Below are positions 17,209 to 24,508 of a stretch of 64,000 bases of DNA, one piece after another (positions within the stretch are counted from its first letter, which is position 1; every line of letters begins with the position of its first letter). A program made the translations under genes and the position numbers. Source of the stretch: Pseudomonadota bacterium (GTDB lineage: Bacteria > Pseudomonadota > Gammaproteobacteria > Halothiobacillales > Halothiobacillaceae); assembly GCA_021801265.1 (NCBI GenBank), contig JAJYYE010000004.1:186001-250000 (forward strand), read 5' to 3'. The notes under the pieces were generated by a model. The model ran no database searches. It was given only the letters and a program-made list of their open reading frames with translations, and was not told the origin of the DNA.

Positions 17209-18573
17209 ATGGAAACCAAATCCGAACAATTCAAACACATCTCCCGCGAGGAATCGGCCGGTTACGACCGCAAGACCCTCGACTATATCCGCAATGCGGC
17301 TGCCCACGGTCTCTATGAAATCCGAGGCCTGGGCGCCAAGCGCAAGCTGCCGAATTTCGACGACCTGGTTTTCCTGGGCGCCTCGCTGTCACGCTACCCG
17401 CTTGAGGGCTACCGGGAAAAGTGCGTCACCAAGACCCTGCTCGGCACCCGCTTTGCGAAGAAACCCATCGAGCTGGAAATCCCGATCACCATTGCCGGCA
17501 TGAGCTTCGGTTCGCTCTCGGCCCACGTCAAGGAATCGCTGGGGCGTGCCGCTTCGGAACTCGGCACCTCAACGACCACCGGCGATGGCGGCATGACTCA
17601 GGAAGAGCGCCGTTCCTCCAAAACGCTGGTTTATCAGTGCCTGCCTTCCCGCTACGGCTTCAATCCCGACGACGTGCGCCGGGCGGACGCCATCGAAGTG
17701 GTCATCGGACAAGGCGCCAAACCGGGCGGCGGCGGTATGCTGCTGGGGCAGAAGGTCAGCCCGCGCGTCGCGAAGATGCGTACCCTGCCGGAGGGTATCG
17801 ATCAGCGCTCGGCCTGCCGTCACCCGGACTGGACCGGCCCGGATGACCTGGCGATCAAGATTCAGGAATTGCGCGAGATGACGGACTGGGAGAAACCCAT
17901 CTACGTCAAGGTCGGCGCGACCCGAACCTTCCACGACGTGAAACTGGCCGTTCATTCGGGCGCAGACGTGATTGTGGTCGACGGCATGCAGGGCGGAACA
18001 GCCGCCACGCAGACCTGTTTCATCGAGCATATCGGCATTCCAACGCTAGCCGCCGTGCGTCAGGCCGTTGACGCATTGGAAGATCTCAACATGAAAGGCA
18101 CCGTGCAGCTGATTGTTTCCGGCGGAATCCGCACCGGCGCCGATGTCGCCAAGGCATTGGCCATGGGCGCGGATGCCGTCGCCATCGGCCAGGGCATGCT
18201 GGTTGCCCTGGGTTGCAACAGCGAGTCCTACATCCAGAACGGTCAGCATCTATCCGCTGAAGCAGATTATGCGGCACTGGGAACGGCGCCGGGGTTTTGT
18301 CACCACTGCCATACGGGCAAATGCCCGGTGGGTATCACGACCCAGGATGCCATCCTCGAACAACGACTGCAGCCGGAAATCGGTGCCAAGCGCCTGCGCA
18401 ATTATCTGAAAACCCTGAACATGGAGCTGACTACCATCGCCCGCGCCTGCGGCAAGCAGAATGTCCACCACCTGGAAAGGGAAGATCTGGTCGCGCTGAC
18501 CATAGAGGCCGCAGCGATGGCACGCCTGCCGCTTGCCGGCACGGACTGGGTGCCCGGCATGGCGGGCTACTGA
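17209..18573 (+). CDS. mgsC: N-methylglutamate synthase subunit C (FMN-binding GltB-like)
   Basis: A 454-residue catalytic subunit, a TIM-barrel FMN protein equivalent to the synthase domain of glutamate synthase. Motifs seen: AGMSFGSLSAHVKESLG, GQGAKPGGGGML, KVGATRTFHDV, VDGMQGGTAA and GGIRTGADVAKALAMGADAV (phosphate/FMN site). The cysteine cluster CHHCHTGKCPVGITT matches the 3Fe-4S cluster of the family. The start at 17209 has GAGGAA upstream; an open frame continues 5' into mgsA/mgsB but is not coding. The product is N-methylglutamate, the substrate of MgdABCD. Confidence 0.92.
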   Translation: METKSEQFKHISREESAGYDRKTLDYIRNAAAHGLYEIRGLGAKRKLPNFDDLVFLGASLSRYPLEGYREKCVTKTLLGTRFAKKPIELEIPITIAGMSFGSLSAHVKESLGRAASELGTSTTTGDGGMTQEERRSSKTLVYQCLPSRYGFNPDDVRRADAIEVVIGQGAKPGGGGMLLGQKVSPRVAKMRTLPEGIDQRSACRHPDWTGPDDLAIKIQELREMTDWEKPIYVKVGATRTFHDVKLAVHSGADVIVVDGMQGGTAATQTCFIEHIGIPTLAAVRQAVDALEDLNMKGTVQLIVSGGIRTGADVAKALAMGADAVAIGQGMLVALGCNSESYIQNGQHLSAEADYAALGTAPGFCHHCHTGKCPVGITTQDAILEQRLQPEIGAKRLRNYLKTLNMELTTIARACGKQNVHHLEREDLVALTIEAAAMARLPLAGTDWVPGMAGY

Positions 18574-18627
18574 TCGGTTTTCCCGATAATCGACTTCCCT
18601 GGTAATCGATTTTTCCAAAATTCTTGA

Positions 18628-18651
18628 ATGGGGTATTTGTGCCTACCCCAT
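18628..18651 (+). other. Strong hairpin before folD
   Basis: A perfect 8-bp stem ATGGGGTA / TACCCCAT with an 8-base loop is followed by GTTTT, in the 94-base spacer between mgsC and folD. It may be a weak terminator or attenuator that lowers folD expression relative to the genes upstream, or an mRNA stabiliser. Confidence 0.5.
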
Positions 18652-18667
18652 GTTTTCCGGAGCAGCC

Positions 18668-19573
18668 ATGACAGCCAGAATCATTGATGGGAAAGCCCTT
18701 TCCGCACGACTGCGGGCGGAATTTCGCCAGCGCGTCGGCAGGCTTGTCGACCAGGGCGTGATCCCCGGACTTGCCGTCATCCGAGTCGGGGATGATCCCG
18801 CCTCCAGAATCTATGTGGGCAACAAGGTCAAGGCCTGCGAGGAATGCGGCGTCGCATCCTTCCAGCAGGCTCTCGCTGCCGATGCCAGTGAAGCGGACGT
18901 CCTCGCCGGTATCCGCCAATTCAACACCGACCCCGCGATCCATGGCATTCTGGTGCAGTTGCCCCTGCCCGGACATATTGATGTCCGCCGGGTCCTAGAA
19001 GCCATCTCGGTGAACAAGGACGTGGATGGCTTTCATCTCTACAACGTCGGCGGTCTGGTGGTTGGCAACACCATTTTTCCGCCCTGTACGCCTTATGGCG
19101 TTCAATTGCTCCTGGAAACGACGGGTACCGATGTCGCCGGAAAAAACGTGGTCGTGGTCGGCGCGAGCAATATTGTCGGCAAGCCGATGGCTTTGATGCT
19201 GCTGCAAAAGGAAGCGACCGTGACAATCTGTCACGCAAAGACTCAGAATCTCGCCCAGCATACGATTCTTGCCGACATTCTGATTGTCGCTGCCGGCAAG
19301 CCGGGGCTGATCGTACCACAAATGGTCAAGGAAGGCGCCATCGTCATCGATGTCGGTATCAACCGGCTGCCCGACGGCCGGATTGTCGGCGATGTCGATT
19401 TCGCCGGTGTCCGGGAAAAGGCTTCATGGATCACACCGGTTCCCGGCGGCGTCGGCCCGATGACGGTGACCATGCTGATCGAGAACACGCTTCGATCCGC
19501 CGAACGTGCGCATCACCTGAGAAAAAACAACGATTATCAGGATTGGGAAACGCCTTCGATCAAGGCCGGTTAG
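18668..19573 (+). CDS. folD: Bifunctional methylenetetrahydrofolate dehydrogenase / methenyl-THF cyclohydrolase
   Basis: A 301-residue FolD, about 15 residues longer than usual at the C-terminus (LRSAERAHHLRKNNDYQDWE). The catalytic Tyr49-x3-Lys53 is in RIYVGNK, the substrate site is VDGFHLYN, and NADP binds GASNIVGKP. PVPGGVGPMTVTML is the second family signature. I chose the ATG at 18668, which has GGAG 5 bases upstream, over the one at 18650. It converts the methylene-THF released by MgdABCD to formyl-THF, which PurU at the start of the operon can hydrolyse. Another folD elsewhere in the genome is likely, because this copy sits inside the methylamine operon. Confidence 0.95.
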   Translation: MTARIIDGKALSARLRAEFRQRVGRLVDQGVIPGLAVIRVGDDPASRIYVGNKVKACEECGVASFQQALAADASEADVLAGIRQFNTDPAIHGILVQLPLPGHIDVRRVLEAISVNKDVDGFHLYNVGGLVVGNTIFPPCTPYGVQLLLETTGTDVAGKNVVVVGASNIVGKPMALMLLQKEATVTICHAKTQNLAQHTILADILIVAAGKPGLIVPQMVKEGAIVIDVGINRLPDGRIVGDVDFAGVREKASWITPVPGGVGPMTVTMLIENTLRSAERAHHLRKNNDYQDWETPSIKAG

Positions 19574-19591
19574 CAATAACCAAGCGGCCCA

Positions 19592-19917
19592 TCAATGCGG
19601 CTTGCGCTGTTTTTCGTACAGGAATTTCAGCACTTCTGGCGATAGTGGTTGTGGCGGGTATCGTCGGCCAAATCGAGCCGGTGACGCGGTCGTTCCAGTT
19701 CTACCGGTAAAATCTCGCCGATGGTGGCCGCCTGACCGTTAATCATCATCACGATCCGGTCCGAAAGCAACACCGCCTCGTCAATATCATGGGTAATCAT
19801 GATGACCGTGTTTTTCAGATCGGCCTGAATTTCCATCAATGAATCCTACAGATGCGCCTGGGTCAAGGCATCCAGCGCACCGAACGGCTCATCCATCAAC
19901 ATAACGGAAGGCTCCAT
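19592..19917 (-). pseudogene. Remnant of a nitrate-type ABC transporter ATPase (NrtC/NrtD-like)
   Basis: Read from 19917 down, the frame gives Walker B and D-loop (MLMDEPFGALDALTQAHL). An in-frame TAG stands where the family usually has Gln. DSLMEIQADLKNTVIMITHD (switch His) and EAVLLSDRIVMM follow. Near 19630 the frame shifts; in the new frame FLYEKQRKPH* restores the usual C-terminus, ending at 19592. Walker A and the signature motif are missing. The segment is thus 5'-truncated, with one nonsense codon and one frameshift. Nitrate is favoured over taurine or cyanate by the ITHDIDEAVLLSDRIVMM style, with moderate certainty. The permease promoter region starts where it ends. Confidence 0.75.
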
Positions 19918-19981
19918 CCTTTATAATGGTTACCTAGTTATATTACTTTCCACCCTATCAACACACAACAAAGGAAGTGCC

Positions 19982-21373
19982 ATGGATCAACTCGCGACCC
20001 AACTTGAGAAAAATGCGCTCGGTCTCACCGAATCAACCATTATGGGGGTTGCGGGAACCGCGCCAGTTTTTTCAATTTCGGCAACCAGCGCCACACTGAT
20101 GGCGTCTGTCGGTGCCCTCGCACCTGCCAGCCTGCTCTATTGCGGGTTGATTATGCTTGGCGTTACCTTCGCCTACATGCACCTTAACCGGCTCGAAACC
20201 AATGCGGGCGCATCATATGCGTGGGTGAGTGCGATTTTTGGCCGAACGCTGGGATTTTTGGCGGGCTGGGCGTTGTTGGTTGCCTCGGCGGTATTCATGG
20301 TTTCGGGTACGGTACCAGCGGCAGATGCCACACTCGCACTCATCGCGCCTGCGTATGTGAATAATACGGCAGTGGTGAGTCTGGTCGCTTCCTTTTGGCT
20401 GATTCTGGTCAGTGCGGTGATTATCAAGGGCGTGAAGCTCACAAGCTATGTCCAGGTGGTGTTGACAGTCATCGAGTTTGCAATCGTACTGATCATTTTG
20501 GTTGCGGCTTTGTGGCAATACGCGCATCACCCCGCCCATACGCTGCATTGGAGTGACTTTGCCATCACGCAGTTCAACCCCCACCTGTTTGCTACCGGTG
20601 CGCTCACCGCACTGTTCTTTTACTGGGGGTGGGATGTGACGGCCAATCTCAATGAAGAAACCCGTAATGGGGGCCTGGTGGCGGGCTTGGGTTCGCTGTT
20701 TGCCATGTTGATCATCATGGCGCTGTTCGTGTTGTTTGCCGTTGTGACATTAATGGTTCTGAGCGATTCGGAGATTCAGTCCGCCAATACCAATGTGGTT
20801 CTGGCCATTGCAGAGAAAATCTTTCCCGCCCCCTGGAGTTATCTTGCCGTACTGGCGGTGATGTTCAGCACCTTGGGTACGCTCGAAACTTCGATTGTGC
20901 AATTCACCCGCACCATGTTCGCCCAAGCGCGGGATGGGATGCTCAATCCGCGCTACGCGAAGCTCCACTCTGCATGGCACACGCCCTGGATCGCTACCCT
21001 CGTCATTGCAGGTTTTGGTCTGGTGTTATTAATCGGCGCGGCGGGCGTACCCACCGTCAATGAAATCATTCAAGACTCGGTCGATACCATTGGCTTCCAA
21101 GCTTCGTTTTATTACGGTCTCGCCTGTTTTGCCAGTGCATGGATGATTTGGCGCAGCCAGAATAAAACCCCCATCAAGGTGATGTTGTTCCTGCTCTGGC
21201 CTTTGGGCAGCGGCCTGTTCTTGTGGGTGATCGGCATCATCAGTCTGCCCAGCTTCAATTTGACCGGCAAGATTTTTGCCGTGGGCGGCGTGCTGATTGG
21301 GCTTTTACCGTTCTGGCTCAATCGGCATCATCGACGCAAATTGGTCGGCGCGGAAAACATGCGATTGCTTTGA
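19982..21373 (+). CDS. APC-superfamily amino-acid permease
   Basis: A 463-residue integral membrane protein with about 12 hydrophobic segments. The N-terminal block GLTESTIMGVAGTAPVFSIS holds the glycine-rich unwound helix 1 of amino acid/polyamine/organocation carriers. LNRLETNAGASYAWVSAIFG, further along the N-terminal half, is also family-typical. Substrate unknown. The start has AGGAAG 6 bases upstream. A TATAAT box at 19922-19927 without a clear -35 may be its promoter. It follows the decayed ABC ATPase and is a single-gene unit. Amine or amino-acid uptake would suit the neighbouring nitrogen genes, but this is inference. Confidence 0.85.
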   Translation: MDQLATQLEKNALGLTESTIMGVAGTAPVFSISATSATLMASVGALAPASLLYCGLIMLGVTFAYMHLNRLETNAGASYAWVSAIFGRTLGFLAGWALLVASAVFMVSGTVPAADATLALIAPAYVNNTAVVSLVASFWLILVSAVIIKGVKLTSYVQVVLTVIEFAIVLIILVAALWQYAHHPAHTLHWSDFAITQFNPHLFATGALTALFFYWGWDVTANLNEETRNGGLVAGLGSLFAMLIIMALFVLFAVVTLMVLSDSEIQSANTNVVLAIAEKIFPAPWSYLAVLAVMFSTLGTLETSIVQFTRTMFAQARDGMLNPRYAKLHSAWHTPWIATLVIAGFGLVLLIGAAGVPTVNEIIQDSVDTIGFQASFYYGLACFASAWMIWRSQNKTPIKVMLFLLWPLGSGLFLWVIGIISLPSFNLTGKIFAVGGVLIGLLPFWLNRHHRRKLVGAENMRLL

Positions 21374-21484
21374 TCCTTGCTTGGGCACTCGGGTTTCTGT
21401 GCTGATCCACGCATTGATATTGGTTCCGGGTGCGCGCACGTGGGAGGGAGAGTGTGCAACACATTAAACGCTTGAGTTGATCTT

Positions 21485-21721
21485 TTAAATCCCAAGGTTT
21501 TTCTTGGCCTTGAATTTAATCACGCCGAGTTCTTTGCCGCAGCTCAATCCCGCCATGATAAAGAAGTATAGGAATACAACCGTTGCGGGCAGTTTCGCTA
21601 TATCTCGGGCTATCTCACTCATGAGATAGCCCTGTCGCCACGGGTGCCAGATTCGAGTCTTACGTTCATCCATCATGGCCCCATAAATACCGACCATTAC
21701 CCCTCTATCATATCCGATCAA
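21485..21721 (-). CDS. Short hypothetical ORF, possibly not expressed
   Basis: A frame of 78 codons from a TTG; a shorter version would start at the ATG pair near 21676. It contains one apolar stretch (LPATVVFLYFFIMAGLS) and a basic tail (FKAKKNLG), so it could be a small membrane protein. The ribosome site is poor and I recognise no family. It lies in the otherwise empty interval between the permease and tRNA-fMet. Confidence 0.25.
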   Translation of the reverse strand: MIGYDRGVMVGIYGAMMDERKTRIWHPWRQGYLMSEIARDIAKLPATVVFLYFFIMAGLSCGKELGVIKFKAKKNLGI

Positions 21722-21766
21722 TTCAATTGGCGGTGTTGCACTGACCGATTGACCCGCCCCCCAATA

Positions 21767-21807
21767 GAAAAAGCCCCTGATGATAATTTCTTATTCATCA
21801 AGGGCTT
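21767..21807 (-). terminator. Rho-independent terminator of tRNA-fMet
   Basis: On the minus strand a 13-bp hairpin with one G.U pair (arms 21795-21807 and 21771-21783) ends in a T-run. It starts 5 bases after the CCA end of the tRNA. Confidence 0.85.
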
Positions 21808-21812
21808 AATGA

Positions 21813-21889
<77 letters not shown>

Positions 21890-21951
21890 TCAGTAGGAGG
21901 CGCATATTATAGAGTTTTTGAACGGTGTCAACAGTTGATTTCACTTAATCC

Positions 21952-23349
21952 CTAATTACGTGCTGACTGACTCGTTATGTCGATTTTGGAATCGGGCGAA
22001 CCTTCCGCGACGACTTTGTTCCGGCCCGTCGCTTTGGCCATGTACAAACGCATATCAGCTTGCGCAACGAGATCTTCGGCTGTAATTGGTTTTTGCCCGG
22101 ATGTCGCCGCAATACCAATGCTTGATGTGACCTGAAGTGCCTGATCGCCAATATTAATTTTTGACTGGCCAATTGCGAATCGGATTCGCTCGGCCACATC
22201 CCGTGCATCCTGAAGGCCGGCGCCGGGCAGGACGACGACAAATTCCTCACCGCCGTAGCGCAGTAACACATCCCCTTCTCGCAGGCTTTCCCGACATAGG
22301 TTCGCGAAACGAATGAGCACCTTATCGCCACTCAAATGGCCGTAGGTATCATTGACTCGTTTGAAGTGATCCAGATCAAGCATGAGGACGGCCAACGGCG
22401 TGTGATTTCGATCGGCGCGATTCAGTTCTTCTTCGAGCCGCTTGAAACCAAATCGACGGTTATAAATACCCGTGAGCGGATCCAATGCGGCAACGCGCTG
22501 AAGATCATCGTGTAACAGGGCATTATTGAGTGCCAAACCAAGTCCTTGCATGAGGAGTGGCAACAAGCGAGGCACATCTTCGGCAAATGGTGAGGCCGAC
22601 GCAAGAATAACCCAGCCGAGAACCAAACCGTGGTTTTTAATTGGCGTCAACAAAACATCTGCAGGAACAAACCGCGACAGTATGGCGTCAACGGTAACGC
22701 CGGGAGGCAGGGTTATTCGATTTTGAACAGCCTGACCTTGATTGGCGATAAAAGCCTGACTTTGAAGAATTTGTTCGGGATGGGACAAACCTCGTGATGC
22801 CAGCACGGTCCACTCTCCCTGACGCTCAAGAACGATCGCGCCCCCTTGCGCGCGGGCATTCGCTTGAAGCATGGTGAGTGCTTGATCACCCAACTCATGC
22901 AAATCCAATTTACTGGACAGTGTCTTGGTAAATTCACGAATTTGCCCTTCAACCATATGTGCTTCGTGCAGCGCATAAAGGAGTGAATTATAGCTTTGCG
23001 CGACAGCACCCAATTCATCTTCATCATGTTCATCTAAGCGACATACTGATGGATTACACGCAGACCAGTCCCCACTGAATGTGGCTTGCTGCATCGCGGT
23101 ACGAACTTGCTGCATTCGAGCAGTTAATTGCTTGAGTCGGGGACGCACAATTCGGCTGGCCAGCGCAAAATTGAGCCCCCCCACAACCAAGCCAGCAATT
23201 AAGGTTGCCGTGATAAATGTGGGTGTTAATGCAGTCGATTTTGGAATACCAAATCCCATAACAAATCCGGGAAATGCGGCACCCATCACCAATCCCATAC
23301 TCACCATGCCCAACGCCAAGGCACGAAAAACGTGTTTAGAAATCTGCAT
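21952..23349 (-). CDS. Membrane-bound diguanylate cyclase (GGDEF)
   Basis: A 465-residue enzyme making cyclic di-GMP from two GTP. Two N-terminal membrane helices (residues about 6-30 and 38-60) lead into a HAMP-like linker. A GAF-like sensor domain at about 130-290 follows (ANARAQGGAIVLERQGEW), then the GGDEF domain at about 300-450. The active loop is GGEEF. The inhibitory site RxxD is present as REGD, 8 residues before it, so product inhibition is expected. The start at 23349 has GAGGG nearby; a longer frame from 23427 is less likely. Probable context: control of the motility genes in this window or of surface polymers. Confidence 0.9.
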   Translation of the reverse strand: MQISKHVFRALALGMVSMGLVMGAAFPGFVMGFGIPKSTALTPTFITATLIAGLVVGGLNFALASRIVRPRLKQLTARMQQVRTAMQQATFSGDWSACNPSVCRLDEHDEDELGAVAQSYNSLLYALHEAHMVEGQIREFTKTLSSKLDLHELGDQALTMLQANARAQGGAIVLERQGEWTVLASRGLSHPEQILQSQAFIANQGQAVQNRITLPPGVTVDAILSRFVPADVLLTPIKNHGLVLGWVILASASPFAEDVPRLLPLLMQGLGLALNNALLHDDLQRVAALDPLTGIYNRRFGFKRLEEELNRADRNHTPLAVLMLDLDHFKRVNDTYGHLSGDKVLIRFANLCRESLREGDVLLRYGGEEFVVVLPGAGLQDARDVAERIRFAIGQSKINIGDQALQVTSSIGIAATSGQKPITAEDLVAQADMRLYMAKATGRNKVVAEGSPDSKIDITSQSARN

Positions 23350-23527
23350 CCTGCACCCTCTATTTTTATTTTCAGCATTCACCCAACGTTTGGCGACCTT
23401 GTCCAAGCGCGTGATCTCTCCAAGCATGCTACCGCGCGGCTGGCCAAAGTCACTTAAAAGGTTTGTTGGGGCAAATCAGCCAAAGAACAGCAGAGTGCAA
23501 CCTGAGGATTAATCACAGAAAATTACG

Positions 23528-24502
23528 TTAAGAATTAATGAGTTCCCATCGCCAGGCATCTTCAATGATTCGGTTGAGTTCCCGGAACTCGGGTATCCAG
23601 CCGAGATTCAGCTGGGCTGACGCTGCATCGGCAATTAATCGTGCCGGATCACCCGGACGGCGGGCAGTGCGTTCAATCGCGATTAGGCGACCAGTCACCG
23701 TTTGCGCCGTTTCAATCACGTCCAAAACCGAAAAGCCATCGCCATTACCCAAATTGAAACGATGACTTTGATCATGTCTGCGTAACCATTCAAGCGCAAG
23801 CAAGTGCGCAGCGCATAAGTCTTGCACATGGACGTAATCGCGCAGGCAGCTGCCATCGGGCGTGGGATAATCAGTGCCGAATACGCGGATTGCTGCACGC
23901 CGTCCCGCTGCGACTTGTAGCACCAGTGGAATCAAGTGCGTTTCAGGTTCGTGGCGCTCGCCCAACTCGCCTTCCGGATCGGCACCCGCCGCATTGAAAT
24001 AGCGCAAGCAAACCGATTTCAATCCGTAGGCTTTGTCGTAGTCCTCAAGCAATTGCTCGACAGCAAGTTTGCTGCGGCCATAGGGGGTAATTGGGTTTTG
24101 CGGATGGCTTTCATCAATCCGCTCTGTACGCGGCTCACCAAATGTCGCTGCGGTCGATGAGAAAATAAAATGAAGCACTCCATGGCGAACCATCGCATCA
24201 AGCAAACTCAAGGTGTTGCTCACGTTATTGCGGTAATACTTGGCCGGGTCGCTCACCGATTCACCCACCAGACTAAACGCGGCAAAATGCATCACCGCAT
24301 CAAATTGATGAGCTTGAAACAGGGTATCGAGCAAGGCGGTGTCCGCCATGTCACCAATGACTAATGCGCCATATTTAACCGAATCGGCGTGGCCCGTGGA
24401 GAGGTTATCAAGTACCACGACGTGATGACCCGCACGTGCCAGAAATTTCACCATGTGTGAACCGATATAGCCCGCACCGCCGACCACCAAAATTTTAAGC
24501 AT
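23528..24502 (-). CDS. galE: UDP-glucose 4-epimerase
   Basis: A 324-residue extended short-chain dehydrogenase. The NAD site GGAGYIGSH lies at residue 8, followed by DNLSTGH. The catalytic triad is visible: Ser in FSSTAATFG, then Tyr-x3-Lys in YGRSK. RYFNAAGADPEGELGERH is the sugar-binding part of the GalE subgroup. It interconverts UDP-glucose and UDP-galactose for lipopolysaccharide or exopolysaccharide. It starts 6 bases after the decarboxylase gene, so the two are co-transcribed despite unrelated roles. Confidence 0.93.
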   Translation of the reverse strand: MLKILVVGGAGYIGSHMVKFLARAGHHVVVLDNLSTGHADSVKYGALVIGDMADTALLDTLFQAHQFDAVMHFAAFSLVGESVSDPAKYYRNNVSNTLSLLDAMVRHGVLHFIFSSTAATFGEPRTERIDESHPQNPITPYGRSKLAVEQLLEDYDKAYGLKSVCLRYFNAAGADPEGELGERHEPETHLIPLVLQVAAGRRAAIRVFGTDYPTPDGSCLRDYVHVQDLCAAHLLALEWLRRHDQSHRFNLGNGDGFSVLDVIETAQTVTGRLIAIERTARRPGDPARLIADAASAQLNLGWIPEFRELNRIIEDAWRWELINS

Positions 24503-24508
24503 CCGCGT

